From NCBI RefSeq assembly GCF_014193845.1, contig NZ_JACHZX010000002.1:310001-374000 (forward strand): a stretch of 64,000 nucleotides of DNA. The letters are read 5' to 3'. The DNA comes from Sphingomonas sp. BK345 (GTDB lineage Bacteria > Pseudomonadota > Alphaproteobacteria > Sphingomonadales > Sphingomonadaceae). Both the position numbers and the translations under genes were made by a program. The notes beneath the pieces are model-generated. The model saw nothing but the letters and a program-made list of their open reading frames with translations. It was not told the DNA's origin and ran no database searches. Below are positions 18,489 to 28,228 of the stretch, in pieces (within the stretch, counting starts at the first letter, position 1; the number at the start of each line of letters is the position of its first letter).

Positions 18489-19169
18489 GTGATCAAGGTT
18501 GATAAATCGCCAACGCTACCCGGTGCGGCGACCGAGCGCGCGCTCGTGCTCGGCTATGCGCCCGGCGACGCGCGCGACGGGCTCGCCGCTTTGCTCGCGC
18601 TCGACGAGCGGCTCGGCGCGATCCTGCGCACCACGCGCGAGCCGCTGGTGGGGCAGATGCGGCTGACCTGGTGGTATGAGGCGCTGGAGGCCTTGGACCA
18701 TGCGCCCGCACCTGCCGAGCCGGTGCTGGCCACCCTGAGCCAGAAAGTGGTCGCGCAAGTACCGGGGACGGTGCTGGCGCGGCAGATCGAGGGCTGGGAG
18801 GCCTTGCTCGACACGCCGCTGACGATCGGCGCGCTGGAGGCGCATGCGAGGGCGCGCGGCGGCGGCCTCTTCGCCGCGGCCGCGACGCTGCTCGCGACGC
18901 CGCCGAACGACACGATCGTCCGGAGCGGGGAGGGCTGGGTGCTTGCCGATCTGGCGCGACACCTGAGTGATTCTGCGCTGGCTACCGCCGCACACGCCGC
19001 CGCGCTGGAGCGCCTGTCGGGCGCGCTCGACCAGCGCTGGCCGGCGCGCGTGCGTGCGCTGGGGGCGCTCGCCTGGCTGGCGCGACTCGACCTCACGCAC
19101 CCGACTCGGCCAGCGGGTCATCCGACCCGCGCGGCGCGGCTGCTTTGGCACCGCCTTTCCGGGCGATAA
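18489..19169 (+). CDS. squalene/phytoene synthase-like protein, short
   Basis: 226 residues from GTG; another in-frame GTG lies 39 bases upstream. The segment ALLALDERLGAILRTTREPLVGQMRLTWWYEALEAL matches the helical core of the squalene/phytoene synthase superfamily, closest in style to the NDUFAF6-like branch. The paired DXXXD aspartate motifs needed for prenyl diphosphate chemistry are not seen, and the protein is shorter than true synthases (about 280 residues or more). A non-catalytic or assembly role is more likely than carotenoid synthesis. Divergent from the Tad genes with about 50 bases between. Confidence 0.65.
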   Translation: MIKVDKSPTLPGAATERALVLGYAPGDARDGLAALLALDERLGAILRTTREPLVGQMRLTWWYEALEALDHAPAPAEPVLATLSQKVVAQVPGTVLARQIEGWEALLDTPLTIGALEAHARARGGGLFAAAATLLATPPNDTIVRSGEGWVLADLARHLSDSALATAAHAAALERLSGALDQRWPARVRALGALAWLARLDLTHPTRPAGHPTRAARLLWHRLSGR

Positions 19170-19236
19170 CGGCGGGCGCTTGCACGCCGTCGCCGGCGCC
19201 CGATAGCCTCCGCCGCACGTGGTGGGGAGATGAGGC

Positions 19237-19698
19237 ATGTGGCGGTATCTGGCGGGCGGCGTGGCCGCCCTGCTGCTGGTGGCGGGTGGCTGGCTGATCG
19301 TCGGCGGTCAGGCGCGTTCGGGCGCGCCGACCAGTGCTCCCCCGGCGGCACGGCCGAGCGACACGGCGGCGTCGTCCGCACCGGCACCCGATTTGCCCGA
19401 GGCGAGCGACGCCACGCGCGCGCACCGGCGCTTCGAGCGGTTCGATCGCGACCGCGACGGCAAGGTCACGCGCGCCGAATATCTCGAGCCGCGCCGCAAG
19501 GCCTTCGCCAAACTGGACCGCGACGGCGACGGCAAGCTCAGCTTCGCCGAATGGGCCGCCCGTACCGTCGACCGTTTCGCCGCGGCCGATCGCGACCGAT
19601 CGGGCGCGCTCGACGAGAAGGAGTTCGCGGCGACGGCGCCGAAGCGCAAGCAGCGGCGCACGAGCCCCTGCCCGGAGTCGGCGCACGCCGACGATTGA
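19237..19698 (+). CDS. EF-hand domain protein, membrane-anchored or secreted
   Basis: 153 residues. One N-terminal hydrophobic helix (about residues 5-26), a Pro/Ala/Ser-rich spacer, then three EF-hand loops: DRDRDGKVTRAE, DRDGDGKLSFAE and DRDRSGALDEKE (about residues 69-130), each with aspartates at positions 1, 3 and 5 and a glutamate at 12. Likely calcium-binding in the periplasm. The ATG follows a gggga ribosome binding site. No partner is obvious nearby. Confidence 0.82.
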   Translation: MWRYLAGGVAALLLVAGGWLIVGGQARSGAPTSAPPAARPSDTAASSAPAPDLPEASDATRAHRRFERFDRDRDGKVTRAEYLEPRRKAFAKLDRDGDGKLSFAEWAARTVDRFAAADRDRSGALDEKEFAATAPKRKQRRTSPCPESAHADD

Positions 19699-19745
19699 GC
19701 GCGCGCTCTCGCCCGCGATCGACCTGCGTCGCGCCGGCTCTTACC

Positions 19746-21056
19746 TCAGGCCGCGATCCACGCCGCCAGCGCGGCGCGCGCGCGATCGGTGTACAGCTTC
19801 TTGCGGTCCGCCTTCTTGGTGCGTCCGGGGATCGGCGGGAACAGGCCGAAGTTGACGTTCATCGGCTGGTAGCTCTCCGCCTCGGCGCCGCCGGTGATAT
19901 GGCCGAGCAGCGCGCCGAGCGCGGTTTCCACGGGCGGGGCCGCCATCGCACCGCCGCGCAGCTCGTCGGCGGCGAAGCGACCCGCCAGCAGCCCGATCGC
20001 GGCGCTCTCGACATAGCCCTCACAGCCCGTGATCTGCCCGGCGAAGCGCAGGTTCGGGCGCGAGCGCAGCCGCAGCTGGGGGTCGAGCAGCTCGGGGGAG
20101 CGGATGAAGGTGTTGCGGTGCAGCCCGCCCAGCCGCGCGAACTCGGCCTTCTCCAGCCCGGGGATGGTGCGGAACAGCCGCACCTGCTCGGCGTGCTTGA
20201 GCTTGGTCTGGAAGCCGACGATGTTCCATAAGGTGCCGTGCGCGTTGTCCTGACGCAGCTGCACTGCCGCATAGGGCCAGCGCCCGGTACGCGGATCGTC
20301 GAGCCCGACGCCCTTCATCGGCCCGAAGCGCAGCGTCTCCCGCCCGCGCTCGGCCATCACCTCGATCGGCATGCAGCCCTCGAAATAGGGCACGTTCTCC
20401 CACTCGCGATAGTCGGTCTTCTCGCCGGCGAGCAGGCCGTCGACGAAGGCGTGATACTGGTCCTTGTCGAGCGGGCAGTTGATGTAGTCCGTGCCGTCAC
20501 CCTTGTTCCAGCGGCTCTGGAACCAGGCGGTGTCGAGGTCGACGGAGTCGCGGTGGACGATCGGCGCGATCGCGTCGAAGAAGGCGAGCGCGTCGCGGCC
20601 GGTCTCGCCCGCGATCCGCTCCGACAGCGCCGGCGCGGTGAGCGGGCCGGTGGCGATGATCGCGGGCGTGTCGGGCAGCGTGTCGACTCGCTCGCGTACG
20701 ATCGTCACATTCGGATGCGCCTCCAGCGCGGCGGTGACGCCGGCGGAGAAACCGTCGCGGTCCATCGCCAATGCCGAGCCGGCGGGAACGCGGTGGCGGT
20801 CGCCCTCGCACAGGATCAGCGAGCCGAGCGCACGCATTTCCTGGTGGAGCAGGCCGACCGCGTTGCTCTCGGCATCGTCGGAGCGGAAGCTGTTCGAGCA
20901 GACCAGTTCGGCGAGCGAGTCGCCGTGGTGCGCCGGTGTGGTGTCGCCGCCGCCGCGCATCTCGGAGAGGCGGACGCGCCACCCTGCCTCGGCCAGCTGC
21001 CACGCCGCCTCCGAGCCGGCAAGTCCCCCGCCGATCACGTGAATGTCATGTTCCAT
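19746..21056 (-). CDS. trmFO: methylenetetrahydrofolate-tRNA-(uracil-5-)-methyltransferase
   Basis: 436 residues. Folate- and FAD-dependent enzyme that makes 5-methyluridine at position 54 of tRNA. The N-terminus shows the FAD-binding [18 protein letters not shown]. The catalytic cysteines are expected in [20 protein letters not shown] and [15 protein letters not shown], both present. The alphaproteobacterial form ends with the folate-binding region that includes [13 protein letters not shown]. Stands alone, divergent from the DUF488 gene. Confidence 0.95.
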   Translation of the reverse strand: MEHDIHVIGGGLAGSEAAWQLAEAGWRVRLSEMRGGGDTTPAHHGDSLAELVCSNSFRSDDAESNAVGLLHQEMRALGSLILCEGDRHRVPAGSALAMDRDGFSAGVTAALEAHPNVTIVRERVDTLPDTPAIIATGPLTAPALSERIAGETGRDALAFFDAIAPIVHRDSVDLDTAWFQSRWNKGDGTDYINCPLDKDQYHAFVDGLLAGEKTDYREWENVPYFEGCMPIEVMAERGRETLRFGPMKGVGLDDPRTGRWPYAAVQLRQDNAHGTLWNIVGFQTKLKHAEQVRLFRTIPGLEKAEFARLGGLHRNTFIRSPELLDPQLRLRSRPNLRFAGQITGCEGYVESAAIGLLAGRFAADELRGGAMAAPPVETALGALLGHITGGAEAESYQPMNVNFGLFPPIPGRTKKADRKKLYTDRARAALAAWIAA

Positions 21057-21115
21057 GAAGTGCGCGATAGCGGCTCGCGCTTGCCTTGTCAGGTGCGCGC
21101 GCCCAGCGTGGCGCG

Positions 21116-21547
21116 ATGACGATCTACACCATCGGCTATGAGGGGGTGACGGTCGACTCCTTCCTCGCCGCGCTGGCCGCGGCGGGCGTGCGGCGCGTGA
21201 TCGACGTGCGCGCGCTGCCGCTGTCGCGTAGGCCGGGCTTCTCCAAATCGTCGCTCGCCGCGGCGCTGAGCGCGGTCGGGATCGACTATGTCCACCTGAA
21301 ACCGCTCGGTACGCCCAAGCCGGGTCGGGACGCCGCCAAGAAGGGCGACGTGGCGACGCTCACCGCGGTATACGAGGCGCAGCTCGCGTTGCCCGAGGCG
21401 CAGGTCGCCGCGGCGCGCATGCTCGAGCTGGCCGACGAGCGGCCGAGCGCGCTGTTGTGCTTCGAGCGCGACCCGTGCCACTGCCACCGTACGTTGCTCC
21501 TCGATGCGGTGGGCGATGGGCGCGAGGTGATCGACCTGTACGCGTAG
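21116..21547 (+). CDS. DUF488 family protein
   Basis: 143 residues from the ATG giving [17 protein letters not shown]. The DUF488 signature is clear: IGYEG at the start, [20 protein letters not shown], and a C-terminal [16 protein letters not shown] with a Cys-His-Cys-His cluster. Function in this family is not established. It starts 59 bases from the divergent trmFO gene and is followed by a gap filled with repeats. Confidence 0.85.
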   Translation: MTIYTIGYEGVTVDSFLAALAAAGVRRVIDVRALPLSRRPGFSKSSLAAALSAVGIDYVHLKPLGTPKPGRDAAKKGDVATLTAVYEAQLALPEAQVAAARMLELADERPSALLCFERDPCHCHRTLLLDAVGDGREVIDLYA

Positions 21548-21563
21548 GGTTAGGTGGCACGGT

Positions 21564-21638
21564 GCTCCTGCGGCGGCAGGAGCCTAGGCGTGATGGGCGC
21601 GACACTGCTGGCCTTAGGCTCCCCCGTTCGCGGGAGCA
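21564..21638. repeat. short hairpin repeats, family C (GTGCTCCTGC type)
   Basis: gctcctgc-ggcg-gcaggagc at 21564-21583 and a related gctccc/gggagc hairpin at about 21618-21638. Relatives occur at 38355-38378, 38411-38430 and 63951-63970, always outside genes. Confidence 0.65.
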
Positions 21639-21673
21639 CGGTTTGGTGCGACGCAACAGGCAGCTCGCTTCTC

Positions 21674-21852
21674 GTCATGCCGGACTTGGTCCGGGCTCCA
21701 CGATGTCGCGTTCTCAGCGGCCCGTGAGTACGCGGAAGAGGTAGGCTCCCGAACGAGTCCGGGGTGATGGTGGCGCGAGTGGTGACCGAGGCGACCGCAG
21801 AAAGAGTCGCCACCGGTGGCGGCATAGATGCCGGGTCAAGTCCGGCATGACG
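21674..21852. repeat. 179-bp element with inverted ends, family D
   Basis: The left end cgtcatgccggacttg is repeated in inverted form at the right end (…caagtccggcatgacg), enclosing about 145 bases of unremarkable sequence. A related tcccggac-ttg-gtccggga hairpin lies inside cbiB at 40333-40351. No open reading frame of interest lies inside. It fills the remaining gap before the DUF952 gene. Confidence 0.65.
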
Positions 21853-21890
21853 GAAGGCGGTCGGCCATCTAGCCGCCCACCCCGCCAAAC

Positions 21891-22247
21891 TCACCCAGAG
21901 ACGGGCAGCTTAACCGTGCCGTCGTCGCCCCGCTCGAGCGGTCCATAGGCGACCACCGTCTCGAGCAGCAGCGGCTCGTAGAGGTGCGGGAAGAGCTGGC
22001 CCTCGCGCGCCGCCTCCCATTTCACGCGATCGCCTAAAGCCTCGAGATCGACCGCAGCGACGTGAAGATCGTCTTGTCCGGCGAAATGCTTGTCCACCGT
22101 CGCGGTGAGCTGCGCCGCGGTCGAGAGATGGACGAAGCCGTCGGCCAGGTCGACGGGCGCCCCGGCGAATCGCCCGTCACGCTCCAGCGCGGCGAGCTGC
22201 TCGCCGGTCATCACCTTATAGGCCAGCATCGGCCGTTCGTCCGCCAT
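21891..22247 (-). CDS. DUF952 family protein
   Basis: 118 residues from the ATG that overlaps the gyrA stop (TGATG); a GTG one codon earlier is also possible. Family marks: LAYKVMTGEQ, then DLADGFVHLSTAAQLTATVDKHF and LFPHLYEPLLLETV. DUF952 proteins are small cytoplasmic proteins of unknown function, some compared with glutathione transferases. Coupled to gyrA as the distal gene of the same transcript. Confidence 0.83.
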   Translation of the reverse strand: MADERPMLAYKVMTGEQLAALERDGRFAGAPVDLADGFVHLSTAAQLTATVDKHFAGQDDLHVAAVDLEALGDRVKWEAAREGQLFPHLYEPLLLETVVAYGPLERGDDGTVKLPVSG

Positions 22248-25060
22248 CACGCCTGCTCCCCGTCGTCGTCACTCTCGTCGACGTTTTCGCCCAGCGTGTC
22301 AGGGCCGGTGCCGTCGTCGAGCGTCAGCTGGTCGCTCGCGGCAACGGGTGCCGCCTCGTCGAGCTCGGCCGCGACCGCCGCCTCGGCGGCGTCCTCGGGC
22401 TCGGGCTCCTCGTCGATCCGCGCCGCCGAGACGACATGCTCGTCCGCCGCGACGTTGAACAGCCGCACGCCGGCCGAGCCGCGCCCGATCACGCGCAGCG
22501 AGGCGAGCGGCATGCGGATCATCTTGGCCTGGTCGGTAACCAGCATCAGCTGCTCGGCCTTACTCGCCGCAAAGCTCGCCACCACCGCGCCGTTGCGCGC
22601 GATATTGTCGATGTTGGTGATGCCCTGGCCGCCGCGCCCGGTGCGGCGATACTCATAGGCCGAGCTCAGCTTGCCATAGCCGTTGGCGCAGACCGTCAGC
22701 ACGAACTGCTCCCTGGCGCGGAGATCCTCGAAGCGGATTTGGTCCATCACGCGCGGCGCCCGCTCGGCATCCTCGGCCTTCCACGGCGCGTGGCGGAGGT
22801 AATCGTCGCGCTCCTCCTGGTCGCGGATGCCGGCGCGGTGCAGCACCGAGAGCGAGATCACCTGGTCGTCGCCCTTGAGCGCGATGCCGCGCACGCCGGT
22901 CGAGTTGCGGCTCTGGAACTCGCGCACCTCGTCGGCGGCGAAGCGGATCGCCTTGCCACACTTGGTCGCGAGCAGCACGTCGTCGCCCTCGTCGAGCAGC
23001 GCCACGCCGATGAGGCGATCGTCGGCATCCTCGCCCTCGAACTTCATCGCGATCTTGCCGTTGGACGGCACGTTGGTGAAGGCGTCCATGCTGTTGCGCC
23101 GCACCGATCCCTTGGCGGTGGCGAACATCACGTGGAGCTTGCCCCATTCCGCCTCGTCCTCGGGCAGCGGCAGCACGGTGGAGATCGTCTCGCCCTGCTC
23201 GAGCGGGAGCAGGTTGATCATCGGCCGTCCGCGCGTGGCAGGGCCGCCCTCGGGTAGCTTCCACACCTTCATGCGATAGACGCGGCCCAGCGTGGAGAAG
23301 AACAGCACCGGCGTGTGCGTCGAGGTGACGAACAGCTTGGTGACGACGTCCTCATCCTTGGTCGCCATCGCGCTGCGACCCTTGCCGCCGCGCGCCTGGG
23401 CACGGAAGGCGTCGAGCGGGGTGCGCTTGATATAGCCGGCCATGGTGACGGTGACGACCATCTCCTCGCGCTCGATCAGGTCCTCGTCGTCGATCCCGTC
23501 GGCGGCGGCGGCGATCTCGGTGCGTCGCGGCGTCGCGAACTGCTCGCGCACGTCGCGGAATTCCTCGCGCATCACCGCGTAGAGCTTCACCCGGTCCGAC
23601 AGGATCGCGAGCAGCTCGGTGATCGAGTCGGCCAGCGTCTTGAGCTCGTCGCCGATCTCGTCGCGTCCCAGCGCGGTGAGGCGGTGGAGGCGCAGGTCGA
23701 GGATGGCGCGGACCTGCACCTCGCTGAGGCGATAGGTGTCGCCCGCGACGTCGGTCTCGAGCGCCTCGACCAGGCGAAGATAGGGCGCGATCTCGGCGAT
23801 AGGCCAGTCGCGCGACAGCAGCTTGGCACGCGCCTCCGCCGGGCTCGACGAGCCGCGGATGATGCGGACCACCTCGTCGAGGTTGGTCACCGCGATGACC
23901 AGCCCGAGCAAGATGTGCGCGCGCTCGCGCGCCTTGTTGAGCTCGAACTTGGCGCGGCGCGTGATCACCTGCTCGCGGAAAGTGACGAAGGCCGCGATGA
24001 TGTCGCGCAGGTTGAGCAGCTCGGGCCGGCCGCCGCGGATGGCCAGCATGTTCGCCGGGAAAGAGCCCTGCGCCGGCGTGTGGCGCCATAGCTGGTTGAG
24101 CACCACCTCGGGCGTGGCGTCGCGCTTGAGGTCGATGACGATCCGCACGCCCTCGCGGTTCGACTCGTCGCGGATGTCGCTGACGCCCTCGACCCGCTTC
24201 TCCTTGGCGGCGTCGGCGATCTTCTCGACCAGCGCGTTCTTGCCCTGCTGGAACGGGATCTCGGTCAGCACGATCGAGGTGCGATCGCCGCGCCCGGTCT
24301 CGATCTTATAGCGCGAACGGACGATGATCGAGCCGCGCCCGGTCTCGTAGGCGGAGCGCGCGCCCGCGCGGCCGAGGATGATCGCGCCGGTCGGGAAATC
24401 CGGGCCGGGGACGATCTCCATCAGCTCCTCGGTCGTGATCGCCCCGTTGTCGAGATAGGCGAGACAGGCGTCGACCACCTCGCCGAGATTGTGCGGCGGG
24501 ATGTTGGTGGCCATGCCGACCGCGATGCCGCCGGCGCCGTTGACGAGCAGGTTGGGGAAGCGCGCGGGCAGCACCTGCGGCTCGCGCTCGCTCGCGTCGT
24601 AATTGGGCTGGAAGTCGACCGTGTCCTTGTCGAGGTCATCGAGCAGGTAATTGGCCGCCTTGGCCAGCCGCGCCTCGGTGTAGCGCATCGCCGCGGGCGG
24701 ATCGGGATCCATCGAGCCGAAGTTGCCCTGGCCGTCGATCAGCGGCAGCCGCATCGACCAGTCTTGCGTCATGCGCGCCAAGGCGTCGTAGATCGCGGTG
24801 TCGCCGTGCGGGTGATATTTACCGATCACGTCACCGACGATGCGCGCGGACTTGCGATACGGCCGATTGTAGAGGAACCCGCTCTCGCTTGCGGAGAAGA
24901 GGATGCGGCGATGGACCGGCTTCAGGCCGTCGCGCACGTCGGGCAGCGCGCGCGCGACGATCACGCTCATGGCGTAATCGAGGTAGCTGGTCTTCATCTC
25001 CTCGACGATGGAGATGGGGGCGATGTCAGACGGATCGGCGAGGACGGTGTCGTCGGCCAA
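22247..25060 (-). CDS. gyrA: DNA gyrase subunit A
   Basis: 937 residues from a TTG (giving [22 protein letters not shown]) behind a GAAAGAAG ribosome binding site. A longer ATG extension is open but lacks family character. Type II topoisomerase subunit that cuts and rejoins DNA. The catalytic tyrosine lies in [10 protein letters not shown]. The C-terminal beta-pinwheel has its GyrA box QARGGKG. In the quinolone region [14 protein letters not shown], residue T88 stands where E. coli has Ser83, while D92 matches Asp87. The C-terminus is acidic. Confidence 0.96.
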   Translation of the reverse strand: MADDTVLADPSDIAPISIVEEMKTSYLDYAMSVIVARALPDVRDGLKPVHRRILFSASESGFLYNRPYRKSARIVGDVIGKYHPHGDTAIYDALARMTQDWSMRLPLIDGQGNFGSMDPDPPAAMRYTEARLAKAANYLLDDLDKDTVDFQPNYDASEREPQVLPARFPNLLVNGAGGIAVGMATNIPPHNLGEVVDACLAYLDNGAITTEELMEIVPGPDFPTGAIILGRAGARSAYETGRGSIIVRSRYKIETGRGDRTSIVLTEIPFQQGKNALVEKIADAAKEKRVEGVSDIRDESNREGVRIVIDLKRDATPEVVLNQLWRHTPAQGSFPANMLAIRGGRPELLNLRDIIAAFVTFREQVITRRAKFELNKARERAHILLGLVIAVTNLDEVVRIIRGSSSPAEARAKLLSRDWPIAEIAPYLRLVEALETDVAGDTYRLSEVQVRAILDLRLHRLTALGRDEIGDELKTLADSITELLAILSDRVKLYAVMREEFRDVREQFATPRRTEIAAAADGIDDEDLIEREEMVVTVTMAGYIKRTPLDAFRAQARGGKGRSAMATKDEDVVTKLFVTSTHTPVLFFSTLGRVYRMKVWKLPEGGPATRGRPMINLLPLEQGETISTVLPLPEDEAEWGKLHVMFATAKGSVRRNSMDAFTNVPSNGKIAMKFEGEDADDRLIGVALLDEGDDVLLATKCGKAIRFAADEVREFQSRNSTGVRGIALKGDDQVISLSVLHRAGIRDQEERDDYLRHAPWKAEDAERAPRVMDQIRFEDLRAREQFVLTVCANGYGKLSSAYEYRRTGRGGQGITNIDNIARNGAVVASFAASKAEQLMLVTDQAKMIRMPLASLRVIGRGSAGVRLFNVAADEHVVSAARIDEEPEPEDAAEAAVAAELDEAAPVAASDQLTLDDGTGPDTLGENVDESDDDGEQA

Positions 25061-25200
25061 GATGCTTCTTTCTTTTGCGGAATCGTTGCTGGGCGGGGTG
25101 TAGGACGGCGCGGCCACAAAGTCACGCGTACGCGCGCGCACGCGTGAGGAGGGTTACCCGATGCGGGGGGTGGAGCGCGGGGACGCCCTTCCACTAAGCT

Positions 25201-25289
25201 CCACCCCGGCGGACGCCGGGGTCCAGGTGGGGGGCGTCAGCGAGCGCCACCGAGCTTTCCCAACTGGACCCCGGCGTCCGCCGGGGTGG
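25201..25289. repeat. REPIN-like doublet, family A intergenic copy
   Basis: Two exact 26-base inverted copies (25201-25226 and 25264-25289), each containing the hairpin ccccggcggacgccgggg, flank a 37-base spacer. Total 89 bp. A diverged 91-bp copy with the same plan lies inside cobN at 58380-58470. Confidence 0.75.
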
Positions 25290-25328
25290 TCGGTGGGGAG
25301 AGGGCAGGGGTGGTCGGTGGAAAGAGGG
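25283..25328. repeat. two-copy tandem repeat
   Basis: Two 22-base copies with 24-base spacing (ggggtggtcggtggggagag, then ggggtggtcggtggaaagag), overlapping the end of the family A doublet and ending 14 bases before the SDR stop. Looks like a local duplication. Confidence 0.5.
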
Positions 25329-25342
25329 ATGCGCCTTCCCTC

Positions 25343-26002
25343 CTACGGCGCGATCTCGACACCGTCCCAGGCGAAGATCTTGCCGCTGTCGGTCGGGCGC
25401 AGCCCGTCGAGCACGTCGAGCAGCTGCACCGCGGCGCGGCCGGGCTGGAACAGGTCGCGCCCGCGCTGCTGGAACGGCTGGGACAGCCGCGTGTCGACCG
25501 TACCCGGGTGCAGCGCCACCACCAGCCCGCGATCGTTGCGGCGCTTGTCCTCGATCGCGAGCGTGCGGATCAGCTGGTTGAGCGCCGCCTTGCTCGCACG
25601 ATAGCCGTACCAGCCGCCGAGCCGGTTGTCCGAGATGCTGCCGACGCGCGCCGACAACGCCGCGAACACCGACCGGCCGGTGCGCGGCATGATCGGCAGG
25701 AAATGCTTGGCTACCAGCGCGGGCCCGATCGCGTTGACCGCATATTGCCGCGCCAGCCAGACCGGATCCAGGTCGCGCAGCGCTTTCTCCGGACCGTGCT
25801 CGGCGTCGTGGAGCAGCCCCGTGGCGACCACCACCAGCTCGGGCGTGCCGGCACGCGCCGCGGCAGCGGCGATGGTCGCCTCGTCGGTTACGTCGAGGTC
25901 GACGCGAGTAAGCCGCAGCACCTCACCGCCTTCCTCCTCCAGCGCCTCAGCGAGCGCGGCACCGATGCCGCCACCAGCCCCGATTACCACCGCGCGGGTC
26001 AT
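25343..26002 (-). CDS. short-chain dehydrogenase/reductase
   Basis: 219 residues. Rossmann-fold NAD(P)-dependent oxidoreductase. Cofactor loop GAGGGIGAALAEAL at the N-terminus, an NAIG segment in place of the usual NAG, the active-site serine in ALSARVGSISDN, and the catalytic YGYRASK. The style resembles the CsgA-like or cell-cell-signalling SDRs. Substrate unknown. Its start overlaps the stop of yaaA, so the pair is coupled. Confidence 0.87.
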   Translation of the reverse strand: MTRAVVIGAGGGIGAALAEALEEEGGEVLRLTRVDLDVTDEATIAAAAARAGTPELVVVATGLLHDAEHGPEKALRDLDPVWLARQYAVNAIGPALVAKHFLPIMPRTGRSVFAALSARVGSISDNRLGGWYGYRASKAALNQLIRTLAIEDKRRNDRGLVVALHPGTVDTRLSQPFQQRGRDLFQPGRAAVQLLDVLDGLRPTDSGKIFAWDGVEIAP

Positions 26003-26745
26003 GCCGCGCGCTCGAAGGTCCAGCGCGCGTCGTCGCTCTGGTCGGCCGCGTAGCGGTAGCCGGCAGTGTCGAAGGCTCTCATCCCTTCAAGCTCGGTGAC
26101 GTGATGCTCGACAAGGAAGCGCGCCATCATCCCGCGCGCCTTCTTGGCGTGAAAGCTGACGAAGCGGCCGTCTGCCTCGCGGAAGTCGACCGCGAGCACG
26201 CGCACGTCGGCGGGCAGCCGATCGGCGAAGACCTCCCAATATTCCTGGCTGGCGAGGTTGAGCACCACGCCCGACCCCTCCGCCGCGAGATCATCGGCGA
26301 GCGCCTTGGCGACGCGATCGTCCCACCAGTCGGTCAGCTTCTTCTTCCGCGGCGCCCAGCGCGTGCCCATCTCGAGGCGATAGGGCCGGATGCCATCGAG
26401 CGGGCGCAGGATGCCGTACAGCCCCGACAGCAGGCGGACATGGTCCTGCGCGAACCGTACCGCCGCCTCGTCGAGCGTCTTGGCCTCGAACCCGGCGTAG
26501 ACGTCGCCCGCGAAGGTGAAGAGCGCGGGGCGCTCCTCGGCGGCGTCGAAGTCGCGGAAGCGATCGGCGTTGAGCTTGGCCAGAGCGGGCGAGATCTTCA
26601 TCAGCTCGCCCAGCTTCTTCTGCGTGAGGTGCGAGGCGGCGTGGGCCAACGTCGCGGCTTCGGCGGCGAAGCGCGCGGGGGTGGCGGGGAAGGGCGGCGG
26701 GGTCTCTAGGTCCAGCGTCTTGGCTGGGGACAGCACGGCGATCAT
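25999..26745 (-). CDS. yaaA: peroxide stress protein YaaA (DUF328/UPF0246)
   Basis: 248 residues. Typical starts and blocks: MIAVLSPAKTLDLETP, LFTFAGDVYAGFEA, LLSGLYGILRPLDGIRPYRLEMGT and VVLNLASQEYWEVF. In E. coli YaaA limits DNA damage by lowering free iron under hydrogen peroxide. It begins the minus-strand pair with the SDR, divergent from the TPR gene. Confidence 0.93.
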   Translation of the reverse strand: MIAVLSPAKTLDLETPPPFPATPARFAAEAATLAHAASHLTQKKLGELMKISPALAKLNADRFRDFDAAEERPALFTFAGDVYAGFEAKTLDEAAVRFAQDHVRLLSGLYGILRPLDGIRPYRLEMGTRWAPRKKKLTDWWDDRVAKALADDLAAEGSGVVLNLASQEYWEVFADRLPADVRVLAVDFREADGRFVSFHAKKARGMMARFLVEHHVTELEGMRAFDTAGYRYAADQSDDARWTFERAA

Positions 26746-26882
26746 CGCGTCGCCCTACGCTCCGTCCGAGGTGCGTTCAATCGCGGTTCAGCGGCGACAC
26801 GCAATGTCACCGACGCTTCCTTGAACCGCCGCGTGACCGGCACTAGAGCGTCACCCGAGCGTTTGGCCTGAGATTTTTTCGG

Positions 26883-26907
26883 CGCGCGTTGTGGCGCGAT
26901 TTTTTTC
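26883..26907 (+). promoter_or_regulatory. terminator-like hairpin in the leader of the TPR gene
   Basis: cgcgc-gttgtg-gcgcg followed by seven T lies 15 bases upstream of the ATG, directly before the ribosome binding site. A second T-run (gattttttcgg) precedes the hairpin. It could attenuate the gene or end an upstream transcript; the stem is only five base pairs. Confidence 0.35.
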
Positions 26908-26921
26908 GGAGAGACCTGTCG

Positions 26922-28196
26922 ATGAAGATGCTTTCGAACGCCGTCATGGCCGCGCTGCTCGCCGGGGGTGCCACGGTCGCGCTCGCGCAGCCCGCGCTCG
27001 CGCAGAAGAAAGATGAGAAGAAGGACCAGGGCTCGCAGCTGAAGCTCAGCAACGAGGTCCGCGGCCCCGCGGCGCAGGCGCAAAGCGCGCTCGCCGCCAA
27101 GGACGTCAACACCGCCACGCCGCTCGTGGCGCAGGTCGAGGCCGCCGCCAAGACCGACGATGAGAAGTATATCGCGGCGGCGCTACGGCTGAACCTCGAG
27201 GCGATCAAGATGGACAGCGGCGGCGGCTCGGCCGGGCTGACCGCGCCGCTCGACGCGCTGATCGCCAGCCCGCGCACCCCGCAGGCCGACAAGGCGCGCT
27301 ACGCCTATCAGCGCGGCGTGATCGCCGCCAACGCCAAGGACCCGGCCGGCGCCTCGCGCTTCTTCGAGCAGGCGCAGCAGCTCGGCTACAACGACCCGAA
27401 CCTGCCGCTCCAGCTGGTCAAGCTGAAGATGGACTCGGGCGACGTCGCGGGCGGCTCGGCCGCGCTCGCCAAGATGGTCGACCAGCAGGTCGCCGCCGGC
27501 ACCAAGCCGAGCGAGGACATCTACAAATACGCCATCGCCAAGAACAACCAGGCGAAGAACAACGCCGAGACGGTGGCGTGGATGCGCCGCTACCTGGCGG
27601 CCTATCCGACCAAGAAGAACTGGCGCGACATGCTGACCTTCTGGGGCATTCAGACCCAGGCGGTGGCGACGCTCGACAAGAACCAGAAGGTCGACCTGTT
27701 CCGCCTGCTGCGCACCGGCAAGGCGCTGGCCGACCAGTATGATTACGAGATCTACGCGCAGTGGACCTTCGACCAGGGCCTGCCGTGGGAGTCGAAGGCG
27801 GTTCTGACCGAGGGCAAGGCCGCGGGCAAGATCCCGGCCGACAGCGCCAACGCCAACAGCCTGCTCGCGGCGTCGAACAAGTCGATCTCGAACGAAGGCT
27901 CCATGGCCGCGGTCGAGGCGCGCGCGCAGAAGGCGGCGGACGGCAAGCTCGCCGCCAGCACCGCCGACGCTTATCTGGGCACGGGTGAGTGGGCCAAGTC
28001 GGTCGCGCTGTACCGCACCGCGCTGCAGAAGGGCGGGGTGGACGCCAACACGGTCAACACGCGTCTCGGCATCGCGCTCGCCAACTCGGGCGACGCCGCG
28101 GGCGCCAAGACCGCCTTCCAGGCGGTGCAGGGCAGCCCGCGCGCCGACATCGCCGCCTGGTGGATCGAGTTCCTCGATCACCCGCCGCAGGCATGA
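26922..28196 (+). CDS. exported tetratricopeptide-repeat-like protein
   Basis: 424 residues from the ATG giving MKMLSNAVMAALLAGGATVA. Signal peptide (cleavage after about residue 28, ALAQ), a Lys/Asp-rich start of the mature protein, then helical repeats of TPR/Sel1 type over most of the length (for example YAYQRGVIAANAKDPAGASRFFEQAQQLG). No enzymatic motif. Likely a periplasmic scaffold of unknown partner. A GC hairpin with T-run lies just before the ribosome binding site, and a strong hairpin follows the stop. Confidence 0.78.
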   Translation: MKMLSNAVMAALLAGGATVALAQPALAQKKDEKKDQGSQLKLSNEVRGPAAQAQSALAAKDVNTATPLVAQVEAAAKTDDEKYIAAALRLNLEAIKMDSGGGSAGLTAPLDALIASPRTPQADKARYAYQRGVIAANAKDPAGASRFFEQAQQLGYNDPNLPLQLVKLKMDSGDVAGGSAALAKMVDQQVAAGTKPSEDIYKYAIAKNNQAKNNAETVAWMRRYLAAYPTKKNWRDMLTFWGIQTQAVATLDKNQKVDLFRLLRTGKALADQYDYEIYAQWTFDQGLPWESKAVLTEGKAAGKIPADSANANSLLAASNKSISNEGSMAAVEARAQKAADGKLAASTADAYLGTGEWAKSVALYRTALQKGGVDANTVNTRLGIALANSGDAAGAKTAFQAVQGSPRADIAAWWIEFLDHPPQA

Positions 28197-28201
28197 GGTG
28201 A

Positions 28202-28228
28202 CGGCCGCGCCTCGGATGGGCGCGGCCG
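28202..28228 (+). terminator. hairpin terminator after the TPR gene
   Basis: cggccgcgcc-tcggatg-ggcgcggccg forms a perfect 10-bp GC stem five bases after the stop codon. No T-run follows. Confidence 0.6.
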
